DNA from: Circinella umbellata
Lineage: Eukaryota > Mucoromycota > Mucoromycetes > Mucorales > Lichtheimiaceae
Length of the DNA stretch: 64,000 nucleotides
Assembly (NCBI GenBank): GCA_025093555.1
Contig: JAIWNF010000040.1
Coordinates: 248,001-312,000 of the forward strand
Reading direction: 5' to 3'
Shown one piece after another: positions 15,533 through 27,446 of the stretch. The position numbers and the translations under genes are program-made. Every line of letters begins with the position of its first letter. Position 1 is the stretch's first letter. The notes beneath the pieces were generated by a model. That model made no database searches, was not told the DNA's origin, and worked only from the letters and a program-made list of their open reading frames with translations.

Positions 15533-17844
15533 ATTGATGAGCAGGAGCCATTTCATCGATTAAAACAAAGGGAAAACATATCAGCTATTTAGCTTATATA
15601 AATATATAGTCACACAGAAAAACGTCTGTACAGCATTCATCACATCTGTCTTAAAATTCATTTATTCTTATTACTAAACCCACAAATCATATATTATATA
15701 TCTATATTATCTTCGTAAATAGCACATTCTATTAAAAAATACATAATTTGTATCCTGTTTATATTATTTATATACACCTTAATCATCATTTAGTTTCACC
15801 AGAGAGTTTTATACATGAATTAAAGAACGAAGTGGTTGCAAAATGGATCAAATCTGTGGTGAGAGAGGAGTCGGATTATTGAAGATGTGGCACCATCATT
15901 GTACAATATTATGCAGACATTATTTTTTATATAATTATCATTTATTTTTTTTTACGTACTTTCATATGCTTTTGTAATGACATAATATATAAAGGGCGCC
16001 ATGACTAATGTTTCTGCTAATATGGTGGGTAAAACTGTCAAACCATTCCAGTGAAACAAAGTATAATTTTTATTATATTTTTAAAAGAAAAAACGGTTAC
16101 AATAAAGTGACAGTACTGCTACCTGTATTTAGTATAACTTATCGTAGAGATTCATGTAAAACAGTAACAATTGTTTTCCAATTGCGATGCTTCGATACGA
16201 AGCTATCATTTGTTTCATTTAAAATTAAATACAATGAAACGTCTAGAGCTCTTTTATTTACAATATAAACAGCACAATAACAAAAAGAGAAAAAAAAAAA
16301 GAGATCGTCGTCTGTATAGTAATTTATGACATGTTGTTTATTAGAGTTATATATTTACGTACACAATTAAGGGTGCTTAATACATAGTTCATCAATGGAT
16401 TGATGACAGTAACTTCAGTATGTACAGTAACCTTCTTCATCTTATCTACTATACCTCAAATAAAAGATCATTATCATTCATTTATATAATCACCTATCAC
16501 AGTTAATATAATTGATATTGCAGCAACCAAAACCATATCTAAAAAAAATAAATGGAGACTTTCTATTGACGTTACTATTTTGAAATCCCTTGAATGTTGT
16601 AGATTTTGTAAAAAAAAAAAAAAAAGCCTGGACTTATGTTATGTTTACCCAATAAATAACACACGGCCCAATGATATGATTTTAACACCTCACGTGTAAA
16701 ATTTCAAAACAGTAAAATCATGTTTATATATATTTTGTTCATTATGCTGTCAGATTACTAATTCTAGTTTTAATATGTATGCTATGTAGAAATGTATAAA
16801 TTAAAGATTCGAATGAGGCTCGTTATCAAGCAACAGTAATCAATTAATTGTTTATATGTTTATGTTAGATTGCTTTTTATTTTCTTGTTGCTAGCCTACA
16901 GTACTACGTATAGAAGATGTGTCAGATTGATCTTTATTATAAAGACGTTTTATTAATTATATTAGCATAACTTTTATGTATGCAAAAAAAAAAAAGCTTA
17001 ATTAAGATGTATTAAATAATTCCTATAGATTAATGCGCTATAAGGAAAAGATATGGAAAAAGTATGAGCTGTCGATCTATGTGTAACAACAAAATGTCTC
17101 ACCCATCCAATATATTATATATTACGTTTATTTCTTTGAAACGCATAAATATTCTTTGGTCGAACGTTCTCTCTCTTATACGCTTTGAATAAATTGTCAC
17201 TGTTTATCAAAAAAAAAAAAAAAGTCCAGCTACGCTCTTTATTTTATTTTTTTATTTTTTTGTTATTCATTATGTCATCTGTTTTTCTATTTTAGATTGT
17301 TATTTTCGTTTGTTCCTGAATGATAAGCTCTTATTTCTCAGACAATTAAAAAGGATGCGTTAAAGAGGGGATCGTTATGATGAAATTTATTTATCATCCA
17401 AAGTAACGAAAATGTAAAAGATAATCTTTGTATACGAGAAAAAAAAAAAAACAAAAAAAAACTCTGACCTCACGTGAGGATAAACATTTACTGAACCTGA
17501 AACAAAGCTCAGTAAGATGGTTCCCCGGTCCATCTTTTTGTTTTTTTGTTACTAGTTTTTATATTCATAATACGTAAGCAACTCATACTTCTTATCTTTT
17601 ATTTCCCTTTTTACTCATGATATATGTAATTATCCGGTTCATGACGAGAAAGGTTTCATGAAATTATTAAAGAGATGGGAAAAATAAAATTCACATAATC
17701 ATACAGCCTTAATTTCTTGAAAATAATAATAATAATAAAAAGGTTCTTAGCACGAAAGATAAACTCCTGATAAATAAACAAGCAACAAATGTCAAGCTCA
17801 TTAAAAAAAGTAATAATGAATTGTTGTGCTTTATTGAAACGTTG
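15533..17844. other. gene-free AT-rich region
   Basis: No frame with conserved or compositional coding signal was found on either strand. The stretch has poly(A) runs near 16612, 16985 and 17207. It also has two CCTCACGTG sites (16688-16696 and 17468-17479) toward the downstream gene, described separately. Confidence 0.5.
17468..17479. promoter_or_regulatory. perfect 12-bp E-box palindrome
   Basis: CCTCACGTGAGG is a perfect palindrome with a CACGTG core, about 500 bp upstream of the M28B-like gene. A second CCTCACGTG occurs at 16688-16696. This fits bHLH factor sites; binding is inferred. Confidence 0.4.
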
Positions 17845-17853
17845 TATATAAAA
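17845..17853 (+). promoter_or_regulatory. candidate TATA box of the M28B-like gene
   Basis: TATATAAAA lies 131 bp upstream of the ATG at 17976 and is followed by a T/C-rich tract at 17908-17960. Confidence 0.45.
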
Positions 17854-17975
17854 GCAATCAAATAGATTCGTAATCTTGTCTGCTCCTCAAATACCGAACG
17901 CCTTTTTTCCTTACCTTTTTTTTTTCTTCTTTCTTTTCCCCTCCATTTATCTCACTTTTCCTTCTGAATATCCAT

Positions 17976-20900
17976 ATGAAGAAAGGATACGTGTCGATTT
18001 CACAAGAATCGTCATTGGAACATCATCAGCAAGAAGTAACCCCTTCAACTCTTCCTTCCACTGCTCATACTGTTCCTCAATACATGTCTGATATGTATCA
18101 TGAAAAAATGAGTGATGATGACCATCATCATCCGACAGTAGCTTACTCACATACTACTACTGCAAATCGATTTTTTGAATGGTGCCGTCAAACGTATTAC
18201 GGTGATCGTCGCCATAGTGCCAATACTCCTTTGTTACCTAGTGAGAAACGTCATGTGACCTTTCAAGAACAACAACAACAATATCAAATACGAACCATTA
18301 GACCACGATCCAAAGTAACCAAATTCCTTGCTGGTGCTGCGGTTGTTACAATGGGTGTTTTGTTCTTTCATCGGTTTATGCCTGAATCTGAGGTTCTTTT
18401 CCAAGGTAATATAATATATTATACTCTTATTTTTTTTTTTTTTTTTGTTTTTAGGTTATGATGAGTGTTTTCCCTCCTGCCTTTTTCCGAAAAAAAAAAT
18501 ATACACGAACGGGCATAAAATTCGGGGACTTCAGAAATAACTGTTTATTTTTCTTTACTAAATCATCATAACATAATAATTACGTTATAGATTTTTCCAC
18601 GATTCCATTTGAAGATGCATCAGATACTATCAAGCGCATCCCATCTAGTGATTCCATACGTGAATTTTTCCATTATTATGCATCTGAACCTCATTTAGCT
18701 GGATCGCATGCTGATAAACGTCAAGCTGATTGGACACGTGACAAATTTGAAGAGTTTGGTATTTCAAATGCCACCATTGAAACTTATTATCCTTGGCTTA
18801 ATGTACCTAAAACACGACGTCTTGCTATTGTCAGTGGTCCCGAAGAGTTTTTGTATGAAGCTAAATTGGAAGAAGATCCTGTTCCCAATGATCCTTCAAC
18901 AAGTCATCCAAATGCTATTCCAACTTTCCATGGTAACATTATAATTACTTTTACTTTTCTTCTCAACAAAATAATACAAAAAAAAAACTAATAAGCAAAT
19001 AACAATATGTAGGTTATTCTGCCGATGGTAACGTTACCGGTTCTGTTGTTTATGTTAACTATGGTCGATTAAATGATTTTCAATTCTTGGCTGCACGTGG
19101 TGTTAATTTTACCGGTACTATTGCTTTAATGCGTCATGGTGTTATTGCTCGTGGACTCAAGGTGCGAAGTGCTGAAAAATTCGGTTGTATTGGCGCTTTA
19201 CTTTATTCTGATCCTATGGAAGATGGTCCATTTAATAAAGAAAGCGATGACGGTGAACCCTCTGAATCCTATCCTGACGGTCCATGGTTGGTTTTTATTT
19301 TTATTTTAGAAATAATAAAAATAATAATCATTTTGATATTTTATTTTACTAACAACACCATTTATTTTACTTTATTTATTTATTTATTTAGGCGTTCACC
19401 ATCATCAGTTGAACGTGGTACAGTCCAATATATGTCCATTCTACCTGGAGATATGCTTACACCTGGTTATGCTGCTACTGAAAACGCCACACGTCTTGAT
19501 CCCGAAGAAGCTTATGGTATGCCCAAGATTCCATCTTTGCCCATCTCATGGTCTGATGCTTTACCACTTTTCCAAGCTATGGAAGGACTTGGTCTTAAAG
19601 GCGAAATTGATTGGCTTGGTGGTCTTTGCGAAGTTAATTACTATAGTGGTCCAAGTGTAGCTCAAGTCAATCTTGTCAATATTAACGATTATAAAGTAAA
19701 ACCTGTATGGAACGTGATTGGTAAAATTGAAGGTGCTGCTGAACCTCACCGAGCTGTTATCATTGGTAAGTTGTGTTTTTTAGAAAAAAAAACAACCATG
19801 TTTATTATTATTTATATAAAAGAAAAATAAATAAACAAATAATAATACATAATACATAATTATTGATTAGGTACTCATCGTGACGCTTGGGGCTTCGGTG
19901 GAGCTGAATCATCTTCTGGATCGGCTGTATTGGTAATTGTTGCTATAAAATATTATAATTTCTTGTTCTCTCTCTCTCTCTCTTTCCCAATTACTCAAAA
20001 CCAGACCAAATTCTTCATTTCTTTTCGATGTCGCATGAAAAAAAAACAAAAGCCTGAACAATTCTAAAATATTAACATAATTTTGTACAAATAGCTTGAA
20101 TTAGCTCGAACTTTTGGTCTCCTTTTAGAACGTGGCTGGCAACCCCGCCGTACAATCATTCTTGCATCTTGGGATGGTCAAGGTTATGGTTCTATTGGCT
20201 CAACTGAATGGGTTGAAGATAATAAATCGTGGCTTGATGATGAAGCTGTTGTTTACATCAACGTTGACCAAGCAGTGACTGGACCTCATTTTGCAGCTCA
20301 ATCTACCCCTCTTTTAAATCAATTAATTTTTGATGTCACAAAAGAAGTCTGGGATCCTAGAACAAGTATGTCCGTCTATGATGCCTGGAAACAAGATCGT
20401 GAGACAATGGCTGTTGTTGATACTCAAAAGAAAAAACATAAGAAACATCATGAAGATGAAGAACCTATTACTGCCCCACTTGTCAAGATGATCGATCCAT
20501 TGGGTGGTGGCTCTGATTATATGGCATTCTTTGATCATCTTGGTATTGCTAGTATGTCTATTAGCTTTAACGGTGATTATGGTGTTTATCATAGTAACTA
20601 TGATAGGTAATGTATTAATAACACTTTTTTCAATATATATATAACCAATTCACTCACTTAGATACCGTGAATATATAATAATATATATAGTATTTACTGG
20701 ATGGAACACTTTGGTGATCCAACTTACGAATACCACCAAAACATGGTCCGTATTTGGGGACTTTTGGCGCTACGATTATCCAGTGATACATTACTACCTA
20801 TGTCACCCTTGGACTATTCCAGAGAACTCAGCATTCGTGTTGCAACCATGGCTGACGATCAAGGTTGTGCTACATTACCTGAACTTTCTGCAGCCGTCAA

Positions 20901-21393
20901 TGCATTACATGAAACTACCATCAACTTTAATCACAAATTACTTCAGCTTCAAAAAAAATTACAAAAGCACGAATTGGATATTTTCAAACATAAAAAGAAA
21001 CACAAGAAGATAATGAAAAAAGTAGTCAAATACAACGAGCGACTTGCGCAATTTGAACGTGGATTTATTGATCCTGTTGGCCTTCCTGGTCGTGAGTGGT
21101 TCAAACATATTGTTTATGCACCCGGTCTTTGGACAGGATATCAAGCTGAAATGTTCCCTAGTATTGTTGAAGCCATTGATCAAGGTGCTAGTCCAAGATT
21201 TACGCGGGAGATGGAAGAACGTGCCGCTCGATTTATTGAAAGTGCTCGTAGCTTACTCAAGGGTAAACATGAACGTCTTGTTGGCGATGATGGTGATGAT
21301 CATGATAATATAGATGATGATAATGATGAAGATGATGTCGTTGATACTCCTCCTACTCCTCCTGAAGTGGATAATCCACAAGAAGAAGAGTAG
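17976..21393 (+). CDS. transferrin receptor/glutamate carboxypeptidase II-like membrane protein, probably catalytically inactive
   Basis: Seven exons, 17976-18405, 18591-18932, 19013-19286, 19392-19765, 19871-19932, 20095-20606 and 20691-21393, encode 898 residues. The type II topology has a cytosolic N-terminus, one membrane segment at 117-134, a PA domain (about 250-370), an M28 peptidase-like domain and a C-terminal TfR dimerisation domain. The family in yeast comprises Vps70 and Tre1/Tre2 (Rsp5 adaptors in vacuolar sorting). Against human PSMA, the zinc His is kept (GTHRDAW, His476), as are the Asp of YINVD (Asp552) and the His of VYHSNYD (His660). However, the bridging Asp is Glu486 (GGAESSSG), and the Glu-Glu pair of WDAEEFG reads WDGQGYG, so the catalytic base is Gln523 and a metal ligand is Gly524. 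Lys/His-rich stretches near 605-615 and 760 and a very acidic tail are lineage additions. A TATA box at 17845 supports the start. Confidence 0.88.
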
Positions 21394-22436
21394 AAAAGAG
21401 GAAAACTTTGTTATTGTGTAGTAGTGACCCTTTTTTTTGTGTAAAAAAATAAAAACTCTGTTTGAAATGTGTATTTTTATAATTTGTGTCTTTTTTTTTT
21501 GCTCTTAAAAATATATAATTACGTATACATTACCATGAATTAATTATATAATATACTTCGCTTTATGGACCACTTGGAAAAAGTAGGACAGAATGTTTTA
21601 AAAAAAAACTTGATAACAGTCTATGCAGTATCATTTTTTATTCTTTTATTTTAAATGATACAACTTAATAAACGTGCTGTACGTATCAACTGAGCGAAGA
21701 GGATGGAATGGTAACTAATATGATAAATGTACTGTAGCTCATTATATGGGCGTTTACGCGATATATCACTATTGCATATTACCATACGCACACGTTACAA
21801 TACATGCAGTATAGTATCTTCCAATGCTTATCCTATATTCAAATTGTTATATATTACGTACTACACTTATAAATGAATTAAGAGTACATTTTGATCAACA
21901 TAATTAGGAATACAATTATCACTTACTCTATATTAATAGCGCATTCGAAAAGCAAATGAAAAACTTGAGGTGGTTGTTAGTTATATTTGTACACTTCCGT
22001 TTTATCACCACAGTGGATTAAACTTATATCGTACTTATAAAATCATATACTTGTATATGTGGACCAACTAATCAATCATATGCATAATAGAGAAAACGAA
22101 AAATAGCGGTAGTATGACACGTTAAAGTAATGAATAAAAAAAGCCTCTTCATCAAAGCCCCTTTATTTTTCATTGTTAATGTACCCTATCACCCTATATT
22201 GATATGTATAAGAAAAATTCGAAAATGATGGTGCTGATAGTAATAAAAAAACAGTAAGGTAGAAGCATACTTTTTTTAGCTAAAATATACACGCATTCAC
22301 ACTCTTGATCACTATCCAGTTGTGAATATTTGTTTTTTTTTCTCTCTCTCTTTCTCTTGTATGACAGAACAAAAACGCGGTACTTTTTTTTTTGTATATA
22401 ATACTTGGTTGAAATATCAATTTTTTTTGATCATCA
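21394..22436. other. gene-free AT-rich region
   Basis: This spacer is between tandem genes and presumably holds the 3' region of the M28B-like gene and the distal promoter of the CUE-domain gene. No coding signal was found. Confidence 0.45.
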
Positions 22437-22445
22437 TATAAAAAG
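22437..22445 (+). promoter_or_regulatory. candidate TATA box of the CUE-domain gene
   Basis: TATAAAAAG lies 70 bp upstream of the ATG at 22507. Confidence 0.4.
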
Positions 22446-22506
22446 GGAAGGAGTTCAATTGTAAAGGAGGAGGAAAGTAAAGAAAAAAAAAGCGTTCCAC
22501 ACACCA

Positions 22507-25500
22507 ATGAGTTCTTTATCTTCTTCTTTAGCAACATCACTATCATCATCCAAAGGTAAAAAAAAATTACGCTAATTTTTCATTCTTCCTTTTTTCTTGA
22601 TGAACTCTTTTTTATTATTGGGGGTTTAAAGGAGAAAATCGCATTATTACTACTATTTAGTTATTCTTGTGTAAATCAAAGATATTTGACTTAGGTTGGT
22701 AATGATAAATATGAACTCTCCCTTATTCTTTTTATAAAAAAATTAAGAGAAATATAACTCCTTTCTTTTTTGATTTATGATCGATATGCTCACATACTCT
22801 ATCTCTTTTTAATAATCACATTACAGTCAATTTAGATCACTTTATACCTTTTTATTTTTATTTTTGTTTTTTATCCTACTACACGGATCCACGTTGAATG
22901 AGAGATTTATGGATATAGAAAGAAAAAGAGAATACTACGCCATGCATTTGTGATGATATATGCATATACTAACAAATTCATTTATATATACTTTCGGTGA
23001 ATGTATAGATGTTCTTTCTCAAATACGTGATTTACAACTAGCTATTGAAGACTTTAATAATGATTCGGCAGGTAAATATAGATTTAGGGATAATGAGCGA
23101 CGGTGAAGGCTGGAAGTAATAATAAAGAGGGAGATACAAAGAAATGACGGTGCACGGGCATCTGCTCACCGATTATAAAAATAATAGAAAATAGTATAGA
23201 ACCTACATGTTCGGAGAGTTGCTCTGAACAACAACAAAATATGCATGATAAAAATGAGGAGAATGTCATTGACAACACCGCTCAACAACAGAATTGCAAT
23301 GCAGGAGGAGAAGAAAAGACACTAGTTTATTCATCGGATGAAAAAACTGCGATTGAAGAACCGTTTTTGCCGCAAGACAATGACAATAAAGTTATCATGG
23401 AAGAAAAAACCCTTGTCGAAGAAGAAGCAAAAGAACAAGATCAAGTTTCTTATCTACCTCTGGATAAATTAAATATTCGATTTTCAGATGATTTCTCAAT
23501 ATTAATGGATCAGTTCAACAACTTCCATGGTAATCAACAACAACAACAACAACAAGAATATAATAAACAAGATAATAAACAAGTACCCACTAGAATGATA
23601 CAAGTTAAAGATGCCACCTTTTCGGAACCTGGGCTAGTAAAAGAAAATAAAAACGAAAAAAAAGGAAAAGTAAACAGGGAGGGAGTTGATGAGTGTGGCA
23701 AGGAGAAAGAAGGTTCAACAGGAGGAGATCACAATAATTATATTAAGTCACCGCCATCAGCGTTATTATCAGCATCACCCATAAACAATAATAATAAAAT
23801 AAAATTACCAGCAGCATCAACGGCAACAAAAAATTCAACAATGACAGAAGAAATAAATCTAGTTACACAACAAAAACAAGAACAACGAGAAAAGGAGACA
23901 CCCATATTATTATCCGCAGAAGCAAACAGAAATGATAAATATCTGGTAGAAGATCAGGAGCATAAAGAATTAACTCTTTCATTTCCTCTTACCTCTCTAC
24001 CTCCTCCTCCTCCACCACCACCATTGATTATTACTGCTGCCACAACTACCACTAGTACTAGTACTACAACTACTTCTCCAGTATCATCAACAAATACTCC
24101 AATCAATAATAATTGTAATAGCCCCATGGCATTATCTGTATGTTATGCCCCAGAACCATTTATGTCATCACCATTGATTGCTACGCCTAAATCACGCTCA
24201 TCCATTTCATCACGACGATCACGTCGACTTTCAACACTTTCTAAAAAGTCAAGTAAATCTTCACGTTACTTTCCAAAACAACTTAAACAAGAACAAACAC
24301 AACAATTGTCGGATGATACATCCAATAGTAACAACGTCAACAACGATAATACTACATATCATCCTCGATCTTATGCTGAAATGATGCGAGTACCTAATAC
24401 ACGTGAACGTATAGCATTTTATGAAAGAACGTTTAAGCAATGTATTCGTGCTAATTCGAAACTTTCTTTATGGATTAAACAAACAAAAGAAAAAGGATTA
24501 CCAAAACCAATGACTGAAGGTAAATTTTGCTTAATATTGTTGGGCAAAGGAAAAATGAATATATATATATATATATATATATATTGATTGTTTCAAATAC
24601 TAAATTAAAAACAACGGAAACAGGATATACACCACCAACACGACCTGTATCACCTGAAATTCAACCTACACCTACAATGAGTTCTTCATTGAGTGGTTCA
24701 ATCAGTACATTTTTACGAAAAGCATCTGTATCTAATAGTGTTACATTACCTCGACGTGCTGCATTTTCCAGTGAAACACCTAAACCATCGCTCAGTCGAT
24801 TATTTTTACCAACATCCATGAGTCGACTTTCACTCTCACGATCTTCTAGGCCTAAGATACTTCCATACAATGCTACTGTAGGAGTAGATGATGACAATGA
24901 TCATATTGATTCTTCACAGCAGCACAATAGTCCATACCAACAACCAAAAACAGCTAGTAACAAACGTCAAAGTCAAAAACCACCAAGACCATCTATTGAA
25001 TGTGCTAGTGCTAACACAAGGCGATGGAGAGGATCCCTTCGACTATCAGCATCGTCAAGTAGAAGAACTTCAACAGAATCATTACCAACAATATCTTCAC
25101 CATTATCTACTACATCTTCTGCGTCATCAAAGTTATCACGTCGTACTACACTTCGAAAAGCATCATGTGATACAGTACTACAAATTAATGAACGGTCCTG
25201 TATACCAACATATGAACAACAACAGATAGGATTAAAACAAAAAAAGTCATTATCTACGTTACCACCTCCACGTAAAATAAAACCAGTAGAACAAGGACCT
25301 GATGCAGCACTTAATGAATTATGTAATGTATTACCTCAATTGGATCGAAAAGTACTTCACGAATATCTTGATGAAGCGGGTGGCGATCCAATGGTTGCTA
25401 TAACACTTGCTATGAGTCAATATAAAAAAGTACCAACCAATAGTAATGATGATACTAATAATATAAATAACAACAGAAAAATGAAGAGTGATAATAGTAA

Positions 25501-25552
25501 TAATAATCTAAAAAAGCAATCAATGTATAAACAACGTCAACGGGTTAAATAA
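22507..25552 (+). CDS. large disordered protein with C-terminal CUE-like domain
   Basis: Four exons, 22507-22555, 23009-23071, 23200-24519 and 24624-25552, encode 786 residues in consistent phase. Most of the protein is low complexity: Gln runs near residue 140, a Pro run and Ser/Thr-rich stretches. A conserved-looking block precedes the last intron (SYAEMMRVPNTRERIAFYE). Arg/Ser-rich basophilic-kinase-like motifs follow (RRSRRLS, RRTSTES). Residues about 703-748 (ALNELCNVLPQLDRKVLHEYL, then GGDPMVAITLAMS) match the three-helix CUE/UBA pattern with a Leu-Pro turn and a Gly-Asp-x-x-x-Ala-Ile C-terminus, so monoubiquitin binding is possible. I do not recognise a named orthologue. A (AT)13 run lies in the last intron. 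The start exon encodes a Ser-rich N-terminus. Confidence 0.75.
24559..24584. repeat. (AT)13 microsatellite in an intron
   Basis: This perfect dinucleotide run lies in the last intron of the CUE-domain gene. If the intron is retained it encodes an artefactual Ile-Tyr repeat. Confidence 0.85.
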
Positions 25553-25740
25553 AAATATCTGCTGATAAAAATAAAAATAAACTGGATACGTTTTTTTAGT
25601 GTGATCCGAATTTTTACCTCCTTTTTTTTGCATTATTTTCTCAGGCACCTTGTTTTTTTTTATCCCTTTTTAGTTTATCGTAAACAAAAAAAAAGCATAT
25701 AACATACAACTAAAAGTGTTTCATATAACTTATCAAAGCT

Positions 25741-27446
25741 ATGGCGACCTCTAACGGTCTCACATCTTATTTAGTATTTGTTGTATTTACTATTACTTTG
25801 GTAAATAATTCTTTACTTCTAGTTTTTTTTTTCTCGTTATCTCTCCCTCTCTCTTTTTTGTATCTAATGTATATATAACTAATTCAAACTTTTTTAAAAA
25901 AAAGGGTGCATTTCAATATGGGTATCATAATGGTGAATTAAATACTCCACAAGCTGTTATTTCCAAATGTCAAACCAAACAAGGCATACTTATTGAAGTC
26001 AATGACGGTACGAGTGGATTACCGGGCTGTATTCGTATGACTGATGCAAAATATTCATTGGTCGTGGCCATGTTGACAGCCGGTGGTCTTATAGGTGCAT
26101 TATCAGCATCTTATGTTAGTGATCGTTTTGGACGACGATTATCTCTTTTTGGTACTGCTGTATTGATGGGTTTGGGCTCAGTGATTATGACATTTGCAGT
26201 TAATGTTAGTTCATTGATGGCAGGAAGATTTATTACAGGCCTGGGAAGTGGCATTGTCACTGTGGTAGTTCCTGCTTATATTGCAGAGTGCGTACCTAAA
26301 GCCAGCCGAGGATTTTTTGGCACTTTGAATCAATTAGCAATTGTTGTTGGCATTTTGGTGGCACAAGGTATTGGAATGGCTTGGTCTACTTTGGCTGCGT
26401 GGCGTTCTATTTTAGCTATTGGTATTGTGCTTGCTATTGCCCAATTATTGTTATTACCTTTTTGTGTGGATTCACCACGTCATCTTGCATCGATTCCTGG
26501 TGGTTTAAATAGTGCAAAAGCATCCTTATTACGTCTGCGTGGTCCACCTATTGAATTGGTTGAAGCTGAAGTCAATGAATGGAGAAATGAACAAATGAGT
26601 AGTAGTAATAATAATAGTAGTGGTAACACAGCAACAAATTCACAGCAAGAACCTTTATTACAAAATGAAGAAGGCGGTGAAGCAGAATATCAAGAGGAAC
26701 AAGAACAACAACACCATCATGTGGTTAGTGTGGTAGAATCAGAACGACCAAAAATTAATGTTATACGATTACTTTCATCCGCTCAACATCGACGACCTCT
26801 TTTGATTGTTTTATTACTACAATTAGCACAACAATTTTCTGGTATCAATGCAGTTATATTCTATTCCACATCAATCATGTCTGCCGTTTTTCCACAATCA
26901 TCAGATTTGATTACAGTTTATATTTCCGTTGTGAATCTTTTAATGACCATTGTATCGGCTTATTTGATGGATCGCGTGGGAAGACGTACGCTCTTTCTTG
27001 TTTCTTCTTCCACAATGGCTATTATGAGTGTATTATTAGGTTGGTCTATGGAAGCTGCAGGTCAAGATAAAGTTTCTGCAGCAGCTATTATTGGCTTTGT
27101 TGCTGCTTTTGCAATTGGACTGGGACCGATTCCATTTTTGATGATTCCTGAATTAGTGGATACAGCAGCTGTGTCAAGTGCAGGATCTGTTGGATTAGCA
27201 TGTAACATGGTATCTAATTTTGTGGTATCGGCTGGCTTTTTAGGATTACGTGACATTATTGGTCAAGATGGAGTATTTTATATGTTTGGAATTATTCTAG
27301 TGGTAATGACTTGTTTAGCATTTTATATTTTACCAGAAACAAAAGGGCGAAGTGCAGATGAAGTAATTCGTTCAAACTGGGCTATTTATCCACCAGTAAA
27401 CTATCAACCTCTACGATCGCCTATTACTACAACTGAAATAGCTTAA
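25741..27446 (+). CDS. sugar-porter family MFS transporter (Vps73/GLUT-like)
   Basis: Two exons, 25741-25800 and 25905-27446, encode 533 residues. Family signatures are GAFQYGYHNGELNTPQ in TM1, SDRFGRR after TM2, GRFITGLGSG, the helix-6 end DSPRHL in place of PESPR, QQFSGINAVIFYSTS in TM7, DRVGRR and the terminal PETKGRS. Twelve membrane segments can be placed. The central cytosolic loop (about residues 320-360) is enlarged by an Asn/Ser/Gln/Glu/His-rich insert. Yeast Vps73 and YBR241C are the closest recognisable relatives, which suggests a vacuolar or endosomal hexose porter; the substrate cannot be read from sequence. The short first exon ends TITL and the phase-0 junction falls inside TM1. 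It is tandem with the CUE-domain gene, 188 bp apart. Confidence 0.9.
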
